From: Drosophila persimilis | Taxonomy: Eukaryota > Arthropoda > Insecta > Diptera > Drosophilidae | Reading direction: 5' to 3' | DNA length: 64,000 nucleotides | Assembly (NCBI RefSeq): GCF_003286085.1 | Contig: NW_020825312.1 | Coordinates: 1,674,001 to 1,738,000 of the forward strand | Part shown: in pieces, positions 35,778 through 48,700 of the stretch | Position numbering within the stretch: position 1 is the first letter of the stretch | How the letters are laid out: each line of letters begins with the position of its first letter | Notes under the pieces: generated by a model | Databases searched by the model: none | Told to the model about the DNA's origin: nothing | What the model saw: the letters and a program-made list of their open reading frames with translations, nothing else | Position numbers and translations under genes: made by a program

Positions 35778-38700
35778 ATAAAAATGTGTAACTGTACGTG
35801 TGTTTGGCTTATCTGGCTTCAATCACGTGCTGCATGGCACTGTTGTCATTCAACGATGTTAAAATTGTACAGCAACCAACCGCAGGGAAAGCACAGGCAA
35901 GCACAGAAAGAGCGGGGGAAGCATCTGTAGAAATAAATAAATGTAAGGCATAAATACATGCAAATAAAATTAACAAAACCCGAAATAGTGGCAGCAAGCA
36001 CCAGTTTCGCTGTCCTCCAATTTCATTGGCTTTTTTTTTTGCTCCGGCAAATTGTTCGAAAGTTCCGGAAAGGTGTTCTGGCAATCTCTTTGAACGTAAA
36101 CTTTTCAAAACCAATTGGAAATGAATATTCTTCTTGAGCGAAAAGTTTTGGTAAGAAATTGGAGCTGAAAGTATTTTCTTTTTTTTGAGGAACTTCTGTA
36201 TGGACTTTGGGAGAATACAAGCCAAAGAGGTGGCAAAAGATAAAATGATATCTTTCCATAAATATGGTCGCCCAGTCTTTTACCGCTGAAATGTGCGAGA
36301 AATCGACTTTGGGAATATCCTCACACAAGTGTGTGGATGAGGGCCGGAAAGTGTGCCCCTCCTGATGTGGCAATTGCTGCTGCCTTATTTGCCGTCACTG
36401 GCCCATCCCGCCACTTAATTTCCTTTGGCATTATTTGCATCCGTGGGTAAAACGCTCTCGAATCTGTTGACTTTCTTTATTGGCATTGAAGATAAAACTC
36501 AGTTGAATTTCACATGCAGGCAGCTGGTAAATAAAATCAATTTTGAACAGAATATACGTTTATTTATTTATCTGCTTGCGTTTTGTATTTCATTTCGTTT
36601 CGCTGGAAATGATTTTAAAGAAATGAATTAAATTATGTCATAAAGGAGAGCAGACACAGACACAGACACAGGCGCAGACACAAGACCCAATCCCAAACCT
36701 CGACGGCTGGCAGTAATCCCATTTAGCTCCATCAAATTGTTATTGATTTATTATTTTGGTAATGCAATTTACTGAATCAGGCCCCGGCTCTGAATTATGA
36801 GCCGCAAATGGCGTCCAGACCGCGGAGAGCACGGAGCAGTCGAGTGCCGGGAGCCCGGAGCGCGGAGACCAGAGCAAACGTGACCCTGCGACCGGTCGGC
36901 TATCTGGTCACTCAATGAAATGGCTGCGGTTTCTGGTTTGGTTTGGGTATCGCCTCGGTTTGATTCTGGTTTTGTTTTAACTGTTGTCGATCCATTTTTA
37001 TGCAGTACATATTGAACAGATTAATTGCAGGCTGCCACAGAATGTGGGAGGGATGGGATGGGAAGCGAATGGCGCTGCAAGGAATATGAGTGATGTGAAC
37101 ATAATGGAAATCATAATGGAATTATATGGAATGCTTAACAAGTATAATATGTAAAGATTGGCTATAGCCCAGAAGGATATGCTGTAATCCACTTATTTTA
37201 TTTAATGCTTTAATTATTAAGCAAATATTGAGTGATACTTTCATTCTGGCTTCACGATTATTTAGTGGAAAACCCAGTGCTCATCAGTTAAGCCCTATCG
37301 ATTATAGCTTCATTGATTTTGTAATCATTATTTTGGCTACCCAAAAACAGTAAACCATTTCTACATCCATCCTTAAGCACTAGCCAACCTTTCTAGGCGG
37401 TTGGCCACAAATACCTCTGCCACACCGGAATGTAAATAACTAAAACAAAGATTAAATTGTGCAGAAAAATAACTAAAGCCCAGCCAACTCGAACAGTTTA
37501 CACTCGGAGAAAACAAGCCCCAAGTCGACCGCAAAAAAAGAACTACTATGGTCAACCACAAAATCCCCAAAAAAGGGCAAAACCAACTTCAGGCTCATAA
37601 TCATGGACTTGGTCTAGCACTTGACGGGACAGGGACCATCAGGATGAAGGGGCTGTGAATGGAGCCGGGGGCTGGGGCAACTGTCATTTTGGGACTCGAG
37701 CTCTCAATGGGCGGAGATGGAGATGGACTTTCACCTATCTGAGAGGCTTTTTCTTTGGTTAAATGATGTGTGCATTAATCCTTTCAGCATGCTTTTCACA
37801 TTTTTCTTGTGCTCCTTTTACCCTGTGAGCTCGCTCAATCACTCAGGGCCCTCAGCACCTGTGACAAATGTTCCGGGCATGTGGAGAAATGACAGCAAAA
37901 ACAGCTAAGAAATCTACACATACCGACTAGAAGATACCTATCACTCGGCAACTGTCCAAGCAAGCCACTTAAAAAGATAAGAACAGAGGGGGAATTAATA
38001 AAATACTTATGCCATCGAGACTAATTCTGGTATATGTATCTGCTTGATATGATCTTTAAAGTTGTGGCTTCCATATGTGTGTTTCCCTTTGGTTTCGGTA
38101 ACACTTCCCGCTGACTGTTTCAAGCGTAGAGCACACCTTTCGACTCGAAAATTTCTAGGTACAAAAACTACTCTGTACAAGGTCATATATTTTCGTGTCG
38201 CTTTGTTGCTTTGCATGCTAATGAAAAATTAAAATTTCCACTACAAAAACTGTGATTCATTAGGCCGGAACAGGCAGGAAGGCAGTGAGGCAGTGGGGCA
38301 GGCAAGGAAGAACAAGGCATGCCACGCCAGTGAGGCACTGAGGCAGTGAGGCATTGCCGGTGAATAATAAATAAACACGCTGGCTAATTAAGTGAGGAGG
38401 AGCTCGCTCTGGCGCTCCCTGGGTGCCGTGTGCCCCATTTGCATTATACCCATACTTTTGTGCAATTTGCATAGCACACGTGTGTCCTGTGAGAACATTG
38501 CCCCATTGCAGGGCCCATTCGCCTGGAAGGGGCAATCGATAGGCGGGAAAGACAGGGCGGGACCGGGCAGGACAGGGCAGAGCAGGGCAGGGCAGGGGGA
38601 GCGGAACCTGTGAATTAACCATGACCAGCTGTTGGCTAAATACGAGCGAGTACGAGTGCGTGACGTCAGCTTCTGGCCATTTATGAATTATGAATTAAAA

Positions 38701-40960
38701 TTCTAGTTAATTAAATGCTCACAATCGCATACGAAAATGCTGCGGCACTTTTTGCTGCATTGAAAGGCGCTTAATTTATGTTGCAGGGTTGCAGGGTTGC
38801 AGGGTTACTGGGTTGCAGGGGTATTCTAGCCAGCGTATTCTCTACTCTCCCCGAAATCAATTGTGCAGTGTGTGAGCGAGAATGCTCCCTAATTTGCTTT
38901 CCTTTTCAGTCTGGGCTGGGCCGCGCCACTCGCATAACAGCATCAATTAGCCATAAATTCTCATTAGCCAAGAGGGAAAGCAATTCCAGACAAACTCAAC
39001 CATAAATAAGCCCCAGATCCAGAGGGTTGGGGGGTAGAGGGTAGAATGCGGAATAACCGCAAGCAGTTGCAGATGGAAGCCCATCGCTCAGATGGAGACG
39101 GAGGCGGCAAACCGAAATAATATTAGACACTTCACACCATGCCCCACTACTATTCTGATTAGAGGCGACTGGGGTGGACTGGAGTGGAGTGGCGTGGAGC
39201 CATCATAGAGGGGATGAGAGTTGGGTGTTCCCCCTGTTTGGTGGGGCGGGGGGTCATACAATTCACAATTACAATTATTTTTCCTAGTTTCCCGTTTTCC
39301 GTTTCCTGCTTCCAGAGGCGGCTGCTGCTACTGCTGCTGCGACGCATAAAAATCGCAGCTGTCAGTTCAAAAAGCCAAAAACTTCAGCAACAGCATCAAT
39401 TTTCCACACGCCAGCGAATTTTAGCGCCACCAATTCAGCCACACACACAGATACACACACTCACTCTCGCACAGAGATCAGGCATGGACATAGCCTCACA
39501 CACACACACACACAAGCCCACGGATACACGTATACGCACACAAACACAATTGGGGAAGACATGTGAACGCAATTTTCACGTGCAAACTTTGCTCTTCCAA
39601 AAGGCAACAAACAAGCGGAGCAAATAAACCAAGTGAAATGTGTGCTGGGGAATTGATTTAGACGAAGTTTAGATACTCTCTCTCTCTCTCTCCCGCTTTC
39701 TATCTCTGTCTCTGGAGGGAGATTCGAGAGGATAGATTTCAATGAGAAAGATGGAGTGTTAGAGTCCATGGGTTAAAGCAGCAGCAGCAGCAGCAGCATC
39801 AGGTAAACTATTAATATATATAAAAGCAGGTGTAGAAAAGTTGTGATAAAGATTTGAGATAAATCACGTTCACATCATAAACTGAAAGTTTTAGTGAAGT
39901 GAGGAATTTCTGCATTTCATGGCGTTGCACCCAAAAAGAGGTAATCAGCAAAATCCCCTCCAGTCTAACATGAGAAAGAAAGAGAAGGGGAGAGCGCGAG
40001 AGAGAGTGAAAGAAGGAGACAGAACGATGACCAAGCCGATGACGATCTTATTATACTCCCGCCACGAGACCCGCCACTGTAGGGCATCCATAAAACAAGT
40101 GTAGCGCTGTGGCGTGGCATAAGTTGGGGCAAATAAAGTAAAGTAAGCTGCACAATTTTATTTCGTGCGTTTCGGGCATGCTCCATGCTCCATGCCCCAT
40201 GCTCCGGGAGTGGGGCAGAGAGAGAGTTCTGTCAGCAGGCGGGCATGAGGCTTGTGGGGCCGCCCGCGCCCTGCCAGCTAATCTCAACAAACAAAGCGTG
40301 AAACTAACAATTCTGCAAATACAGACAAAACCGCACACTGGCACACAAAGACACACAGCGAGAATGAGACAGAGTCGGACAGGCAGAGGCAGAGACAGAG
40401 ACACACCCGCTAAGGCTAGGGCGGGAGAAGGAAGCACAGAAGAAAAACTTTGTCTTGCTCATTCGCGGGCTAAGATGAAACTTTATTTCACTGTGGAAGA
40501 GAGAGTTCGGGCCATCGAATTTATTTTCATGTCAGAGGAGAATTCTCTCTCCCTTCTAGGTTTTCCCCCCACTTTAGAGAGTCACATTTAGGATTGGCGT
40601 TAAATTGGCAAAAGGCGATGGCTAAGCAAATAATGAACTTGCTAATTTGCCCTGCCAGTGCCAGTCCCAGTCCCAGTGCTAGTGCGATGGCGTCTAATTC
40701 TAATTCCCTCCTGCAACGCGGCGTATGAGTGATGTTTAAACCGGCATTAAGCATACGCCACTAGGTACTCCTTAAAGCTCCTGAGGTGGGCCCCATAATA
40801 GGGCTAAACCACAGGAAACAAAAAGAACAAAAAAAAACCTTGGATAAAAGGCCAACAGGCAGCGAGAAGCGCGAGCAACAAGCGGCTGAGGCTCCAAGAG
40901 GCTAAGCTCTAATTTTCTCACGTACTTGTAAATTTTGCGGAAAACCGCAACAAATTCACT

Positions 40961-41175
40961 TATAAAAGTAATCTAGAAAGCGCGTACACAACCGGAAGCA
41001 CAAAAAGGCGCAAGAAACATAAGAAAAATCCCGAGCAGCAACGAGCGGAAACAAAAAAGCGCACAGAACTCGCGTCGTGTAAAGAATGGCGTTTGTCGCG
41101 ACACGGCGACAACTTTGGCTACTAAGCATGCGGGATGGTAGAAGAGGTGGTGCGAAAGGGACAGAGAGCGTGGGG
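40961..41175 (+). promoter_or_regulatory. Candidate TATA promoter with leader-like sequence
   Basis: TATAAAA at 40961-40967 sits upstream of a sharply CG- and A-rich stretch (agcgcgtacaca..., repeated aaaaaggcgc and aaaaaagcgc) that resembles a Drosophila 5' UTR and differs from its surroundings. GT donors of moderate quality follow (about 41078 and 41175). It lies on the same strand as, and 4.5 kb upstream of, the candidate exon at 45645, so it could start CCN transcripts. This rests on motifs and composition only. Confidence 0.33.
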
Positions 41176-41179
41176 GGAC

Positions 41180-44100
41180 GTGAGAAGACGGACGAGGAGG
41201 TAAAAGCAGAGTGAAGCTTGCGACTGAAGCAGGAAGGGTCTACTAAGCTTAAAGCGGCCCTCACTTTATCACAGATTTAAAACGAAATGAATGTAAGCAC
41301 ATTAAATGACTTGGACTGGGGACTCTTATTAAAGGTTCACAAGGAAGGACTTGAAAAGATACTACATATAGCCCAAGGGGCCCAACGGTGGACGGACGGA
41401 CGATGGCAAATGGGCGGCGGGTCTGTCAGACGGAATGAAAAAGTTTTAAATGCAAAGTTAGTTTATGCAGAAAACAAAAAAGGATTTAATTGGAGAGCGA
41501 TTTGTAGGGCGGTTAAGAACCAGACAAGTTGGTCTTATCATTTTGTTTAAATGGGGACAGATCCATTAAGGACATAATTTAGAGTGAGAGAGAGAGAGTC
41601 TTAGGTTGATAAGAGTTCATAGAAAGATCAAAGAGATGTATTAAATGGTACAACGAATAGTGATCAATCCTGATACAAATCCTTTCAAAAAGCTCCAACC
41701 GGTATTTTATTTACTGCAGCTTTCGGTTATTAAAGATGATTTTCTTAGCCTTCGGTTCCCTTTATCCAATATCTCCAAATGGGTTGGCTAATGTAGTCAT
41801 TTCTTTTGGTAAAAGTTTAAAATTCAGCAGAAGTTTTCGCCGCTTATCTAAACCATTAACCGAAAGACCATTCAAAGTCAAACAATTCCATTTGTTGTGG
41901 CTGTTTTGTGTGGATTTTTTGGGGTATACTCCAACTGGTATTTAGAGCCACTCGAAATCCGCAACAAATGAATATTAAATAACCTGATAAGTTTGTACAG
42001 AAATGTGGCCTCTAGCTGTAACCTCATTTCCCTTCATCTCTGGAGGGGAAAGATCTGCAATTAGAAAAACACATTTTTTTGGCTGTTTCGCTGTTCAAAA
42101 TTCGTTACGGACAAGCGTTGAAGGCAGGTCTGAAAAGTCGGTGGCAACAAATCCAATTTTCAGCTGCAAAGAATAAAGTTAAGTTATCAAAAAAGAGGAA
42201 AATAAATTGTTGCTCGACAGAGAAAGTTGGCTGTCAGACGGAGACTACAAGGACAATGGCAGGCTAGGACATCCAAGTCCAGGTTCTTCCATTCTATCCC
42301 CGCAGCTATGTGTCACAATTTCCCAAAGTGGGACCTTCATCATTATTACGGCGGAAACTTTCGGCGATGCTTTTAATAAACTTTTACTTGCCATTTGGCC
42401 ATTCGGCATTTATGCAAATTGCAAATACACAAACATCGAGAGCGAGGGCCAAAACCAGAGCCAATGCCAGTTCCAGTTCCAGGACCAGGGCCAATAACAA
42501 CAAATTTCAATTATGCCATCAAATCTATTTAGGTGTATAAATATTTGGAAATTTTCTGCCGCCTGCCTCTCAGGGGCTTGTGGTGTGTAATTTACAGATT
42601 TTCTTGTTGAGATTGTGGCCAAAGTTTGCCTCCTCCCGCTGTCTTCCTTCCACCACCAATTGTGCGTAGTTTTTTGGGTCATAATTGGCCCGCCAGCCGA
42701 GCCTGAAGAGTCAATAAGCGGTTCGAGCGGCGCTGAAGTGAATTCTTGGCATTGAATATTTTACAACTCATTGTTGTGTGGCATGTGGTGCTTGCCACGA
42801 GGCGCTGCTTTAATGCTTGCTTCATTTGATTTCGTTTCAATTAGACTGGTAGTCAAAGCAGCTTTTGCCCTCCAGAGACTGTTTCAAGTTCATTAACAAA
42901 ATGAAGGCAAGGCAGCTTCCGGCACTTGAGAAGGGCCTCGGGTGATGGGCGCGCCAAATGTTGCCTACTTTCAGGCGCCGCATTCAATCAATTATGCTTG
43001 CGTGTGCGTGTGTCTTTGAATGGGGGTGTGTGCGGGTGTGAGTGAGTGTGTATTTGTACTCTTGGTCAATTTGGTTAATTAATAAAAATGTTAACAATGA
43101 ATGAGGGCCGAAACTTGAATTGGGATTCGGTGTATATTCTTTTACTTTTCTACTTTGTACAGAGTCAAAGTGCTTTTTCTTCAGAAACTAAAAAGGTGTT
43201 CAAGGAAAGCGAACACCTCAAGAGATCCAAGAAGCCATAAACCTATCATAATGTTCAACTGAAGTTTCGGTATCTGAAAACGCTGATTGAGCTTATAAGA
43301 TTGATCTGCAAAATCGTTTAGCTGCAGGATGCTCCCTAAGGATTACATTTGCAAAAAATCCAAGAGACCAACTTGATTAACTAAATATACAAGAGAATAT
43401 CTTATGTACATATTTCCTTAAGTATTGTATCTCTGCTTACCACTCTACAGAGGGGGCGGGCTTTGATGCGAAGAAATCAATCATGGCAACACTTGGCCCA
43501 TTCGTTGCCACTTCCCCCCACATTTGGCAGGACATGTTCTCACATGGTCCTGAAGTGGCTGGGTCATTTACTTTATTGATTACAACTTTTTCTTGTTTCC
43601 CGATTGCCACAACCACAACGGCAACGGCAACAGTAACAGTAATATGAGTGGGTGGAGGCAGGGGGAATGGCTACCACAATAACTAGCAGGATACTGGATG
43701 CGGTATACTGAACAGTGCTACCACCGAAGCCAAGAGGAAGTAGCAAATGTTTTCCACACACACAAAAACACTCACACATACGCACGCAGACAAAAGTTGC
43801 CTTGATTAAACCTGATTTTGTGTGGGAAATACGACGGAGTTTTCATTCCCGGAGAGGATGGCTACGGCTACTGGCCACGGCATGTACTAGCCTTTGTTTT
43901 TCAGCTCTAATGGCTGTGAATTGCATAAATAAATTTTCAATTCGCATCTGTCTGGCAATCACTACAAATAAATAAAGTGAAGGCAGCATAAAACTGTCAT
44001 AATTTATGAAGTTTATCATTTTCCTGGGTGTTTTTCTTCTTTTTTCTCCTTTTGTGGTTAAGGTTGAGGGCACGCGGCACTGAGCAGGGGGCACCCAAAA

Positions 44101-45640
44101 CGCATTTGTGTCAATTTAAATTTATGTAAACATAAAATGGCCGACCAACCAACAGCAAAAAAAAAACCCCCCCTTGAAAACGTCCTGTATGAGAAATGTG
44201 GTCACTCCACTTGGATATCACATTTTTCATGCGCCTTTTGTACTCTTTTTTATTGGGTATAATGATTGGGTAATAAATTTTGGCAGCCTGGAAGGCTATG
44301 GTGGGAAAATGATATGATGTCTGGTGCGAAGCTTGGTCGGATGATAAAAATACAAATTTGTTTTGTGGTAAAATAAATGTGAGATTGTGCAGAGAATATC
44401 TACAAAAAAACCAACAGACCTAAACAATTGAAGAGTATTCAAAATTCCATGGAATACTAAGAAGAAAAATATACCCTGTTGGTTATCCAACAGCTAGAGT
44501 CCCTTCATTTTCTTTATGATTTAATGCGCGCGGCACGCCGTGACGTTCACTTGGGCCAGGCCATGGACAATACGATAAAACTCCGCAACAGCCAGAGGAA
44601 TATCAATATGCGACGGGATGGAACGGGACAAGACGCAGCAGGATGAGAGAGGTGGTGGGGCCAGAAAAAGGACAGAACACGACAGGACAGTAGGACAGCA
44701 GGACAGCTGGATACGCTTTTCCTTGGCCGCCTGCGCACTTTTGACATTTCATTATCCTGTTAAGTATTCAAAAGTCAAGCAGGCAGGAACAAACGCAGAC
44801 ACAGACACACACACAGACCCTGTTCGCATGTCTGGGCCATGGCCAAGGCAAAACCGAAGCCAAAACCAAGCCCAAACCCCAGGCCGGAATCAGGCCGGAA
44901 CCCCACCCCATTCCTCCCTCGCTCCATCCACTGCTGCTGCTGTCCTGCTGCGTTACCAGCTTATCATTTATGCCAAACGCGTACTTTTTGGCTTTTAGTC
45001 CGTCTCTTTCTCCTGTTCCGTCGTTTGTTTTGTCTGCCTGTAATGCCATGCGGAATTGCCTTTGTGTCCTTGGCGTTTATGACATTGTATTCGACTCTCT
45101 CTCTCTCTGTGTGTGTGATTTTGTGCGTGTGTGTGCGTGTGTATAAATTACATTACATAACAAGCAATATAACAAACGATAACAAACACCTTGTGACAAA
45201 GAAATGACAATGAGCAAATATGAGAAGAGAAACGAGCGAGGGGTAAACAATTTAATATAAAAATGTTTCATCGATTTTGAATCTGCAGTGTCTGCTTTAT
45301 GTCCTGGCAAAATTATCAAATGCTTCCGTGCTTCCAATATCCTGGCATATAGTATAGCAACTCCATCGATTGATTGATTGATTTACGGACAAGAAATCCA
45401 ACCCAAAAAGCAATTAAAATCTGCACACTAAACCTTCTTCCCGTTCCCCTTCCCCTTCCGCGTCCCCACCGTCCAACTAAATAGTTCTTCAAATCAATTT
45501 GTCTACAGCTGTTCCTTTGCACCCACTCCGACCCGTAGATACATATATTTAGAAGATCCCTATCTCAATAAAGCAATCAGTGGCACCCGGGCTGAAAAGT
45601 GTGGTAATACAGAAATTTCCTCGTCTTTTTTTCCCATTTT
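41180..45640. other. Non-coding stretch, no supported exon
   Basis: AT-rich to mixed sequence with CA/GT runs (about 45106-45142), a 'gggtataatgattggg ... tataccctgttgg' pair at about 44257-44480 that resembles a decayed dispersed repeat, and no convincing exon on either strand. Confidence 0.5.
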
Positions 45641-45644
45641 GCAG

Positions 45645-45744
45645 GTCACTCGAGAGGCAGCCTTGGGGTAGGAGCAGAAACAGGGGGGCAGGAGCAGCCA
45701 ATGCAACCTGCACAGACATCATTAGAAGTGAACGCCAACCACAC
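45645..45744 (+). other. Candidate internal non-coding exon (CCN leader)
   Basis: A 100-nt block with textbook borders: pyrimidine tract cttttttttcccattttgcag before it and CACAC|GTGAGT after it. It is GC-richer than its flanks. It has an ATG at 45701. If it is spliced to the exon at 51466, this ATG would open a short upstream frame that stops at a TGA overlapping the CCN start codon region (51473-51475). The alternative is a coding exon of an unrecognised gene, since two of its frames are open. Confidence 0.42.
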
Positions 45745-48700
45745 GTGAGTAACTCGAGGGTGTGCCTACATGTGCATGTGCGGGACAGGGAGAGGGAGGG
45801 AGGAGGATAGTGTAGTGGTACACTATATCGACACTATATATCTTGGACATGTGTTGGCCATCAACTTATGCAATCAACGATTTGGCTTTGACCGGGGCAA
45901 ACTGTCTCTGACTGCCGCTGGGTGCTATGTAAACCAGCAGCCACACAGCAAAGACGTAGACGTAGACGAAGACCCGGAGATGGAGACAGAAACAGAGACC
46001 CGGAGACGACCCGGACAAATGTTTATTTAAGCATAAAGCCACGTACGCTCAAACACAGACATGCACTCACATGTTTAGACATGCATACGAGTAGATGTGT
46101 GTGTGTGCTCCTGTTCCACCATCTATGTACTTAGGCACAGCTGTACTTGCAGTCCATGGCAAGTCCATGGTAATTACATACAGACGACACTTTCCCACTC
46201 TTCGTATCCTCAAAGCCCCATCCGCATCCCCATCCATCCACATCCATCCCCATCCTAGGGCTGGCTGCTGGATAAATATTTGGTTTAACCTTTTTCCTTT
46301 TGTGCGGCTTGGCTCCGGTCGCTTTGTATTTGCCTTTGGTTTTATGGCAGCGCCTGTGTCACTATTTCATTTCATTTCGATTTGAGCCACAGTTCGCCGC
46401 AGTCCTTAGCCAGATTTGTACCCTTAATTTATTTGTTTGCGATTTTCTGATATTTTATAATTGAGTTTTTCCTTTTTTACTTCACCTTCACCCTCACACC
46501 CATTCCCTGATGAGATGAGGGTTCAACCGTAGCCCGGAAAAAGTACCAAAATATACATACATATAAAGCAAACTGTTGATATTTATTGGACAGGACACGT
46601 TCACAGAATATACGTATATATGTACGTGTATATGAATCTCTCTTTGCGAGTGTGAGTGCTCAAGTTTGTGTGAGAATATGTCCCCTGGGACACTCTCAGC
46701 GTCAGCGTCTTGGCTTTCCCGAAAGTTATTGTTATGAATGAATCACTTTGCGCCAGACTTTGTTTCTTTGTGCAAAGGACACGGACACGGACACAGACAC
46801 GTACCTCTGGCGACAGGATATACTTTTGACTTAATTTGATTTCGCCCAAATGAATTTCAATTAGGTTCCAAAATGAAATTTACGCTACGCAAAGTGATTC
46901 CGCTGGAAGATAAAAGAGTTGATTGTGGAAAGGCTTCCAGCCAGGACTGGAGTGGAATGAAGTTCAGTTCGCTTTTTATTCCCTACCTTTAGATTGATTA
47001 TGATTGGTATCTCTTCTGTCTCTTGTAGGTGGAGAAGGTGTCCAAATACCTGGTTCCTCTTTGCCAGTCTGTGCTCCCATGCCATAGTCGCCCTAAGCCT
47101 TTGTTAAGCACCTACACTTAACCATGTCAGGCTTCGATTTATAGCCCCATGAACACTCTCTATATCCACCAGCGTCCTTATATTTCTGAGCCTCAGTCCC
47201 TCCCGTTAGTCAGCACTTCTGGGCTGTGTTGGTACTCTGGTTTTCAGGCCAGAATTGATTGATTTCTGTTGTAGTGGAGGCCATAGAGCAGGCTTAGACC
47301 CTCACACCCACACCCACACCCATACCCACACCCCCACACAGTCTCGTCCTACAGTATATTGACACGCAGTCATAAATAAAAACACTCAGATATTCATGCC
47401 AATGATTCCTATGTTTTCATCTTCTGTTTTTCCCAAAGCCTTCGCCTTCAGTGTTGTTCGATTCGATTCGACTCGACTCGATTGTGAATCGAGAAAAAGC
47501 CTGCCTGCGGCTAGAATGTCTCCCAAATACAAATTGTATCACTTAATATTTGTACTTCCTGCCCTGCCCCCCCCCATTCCTGTTGTTTCCCCTCCGTGTT
47601 GCATGTTGACGCTGCCTGGTTTCTGATCCGTTTGCAGTGGGGTCTGTATGACTCTCGGATTGCTGAGCGTTTTGCTGATGATTTGCGTGTTCCTGAATAA
47701 TTGATGGAATGACAGTCTTTCGATGTGTCAGCATTGTTGTCACGCGTTGTTATCAGCCAGAGCAGAGAGAAGCGGCAACAACATTCTCATCCTCATCATG
47801 AGCATCATCATGATCATCATCGTTATGGATCCAATGTTTGGGATGTCATTGCTGACAGCGGTCGTTGCTTCCACTCAACCTCATCTCCATCTCCATCCTC
47901 ATCCTCATCATCATCCTCATCGTTGTGTGTGCCGTGAATAATAAGACAACGTTGCAATATACTAACTCACTGGCACACTCACTGGTACTCGCACTTCAGG
48001 CTCATGAATGATGAGCAGTCAAACAATCAGCTTTTCCCCTCTAGGAATGGGGATATCCACTGATTTACAAGAGCATAAACCAGGTCGATTCCCAGCCATC
48101 AGATGCTAATGCTGTTCCCCATTATGGTTACATTCAAAAATTAAACAAGATTAATTTGTTGGCTCATTTAAAACGGCTTAACAATATCATTAATTTCATT
48201 TGCCCCGAACCGAACCAAGGCAAAGCTAAGCAAAGCAATGCAAACATATTCAAAGGGACAAACATGGGCTTCAAGCCGCTTTAGGGGCTTACATTTAGGA
48301 GAGGGAGAGGGATAGGGAGAGGGAGGGAGGGCCTAACCACTGGCTGGCCTATCATTAATCAATTTATGGATAAAGAGCCATTTAAAAAGGTCATAAAAGC
48401 CTGTCAGCGCAGCCTCCCCTTGTAGTCAGCTTTTTACAACTTTGTAAAAGTTTTCCCCTGATTTTAAGGAGCAGTAAAGATTCTCCCGTGCAAGTTCCAG
48501 TCTTTTTTTTTTAATGTTATCTATTCATTAAACTTAATGATATAGCTCCCTAGAGTTATTATTCTATTTGCTCCGACCCCGACCCAATCTGTCCCATCCT
48601 GTTGTTCTTCGCTCTGTTCTTCTCTGTTTTGAAATAATCATCCTCTGCTTTCTGGGTAGATTTTTAAACGGTTTCAGCGTTCACTGGGTTTTTCCTCCTA

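Larger units (their letters stand above)
24902..40950. other. Gene desert: simple sequence, no supported exon
   Basis: Sixteen kilobases with no coding exon that I can support. Contents include a GT run at 28195-28214, a CATGCCCCATGC cluster at 28350-28377, CA runs at about 30876-30894 and 35204-35219, a CAGCCAGCAGA tandem at 32514-32549, a decayed repeat end at about 32659, a CTCGTA hexamer run at 35752-35777 and a CATGCTC cluster at 40174-40204. It may be intronic (upstream, non-coding intron of the CCN gene) or regulatory. Confidence 0.5.
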
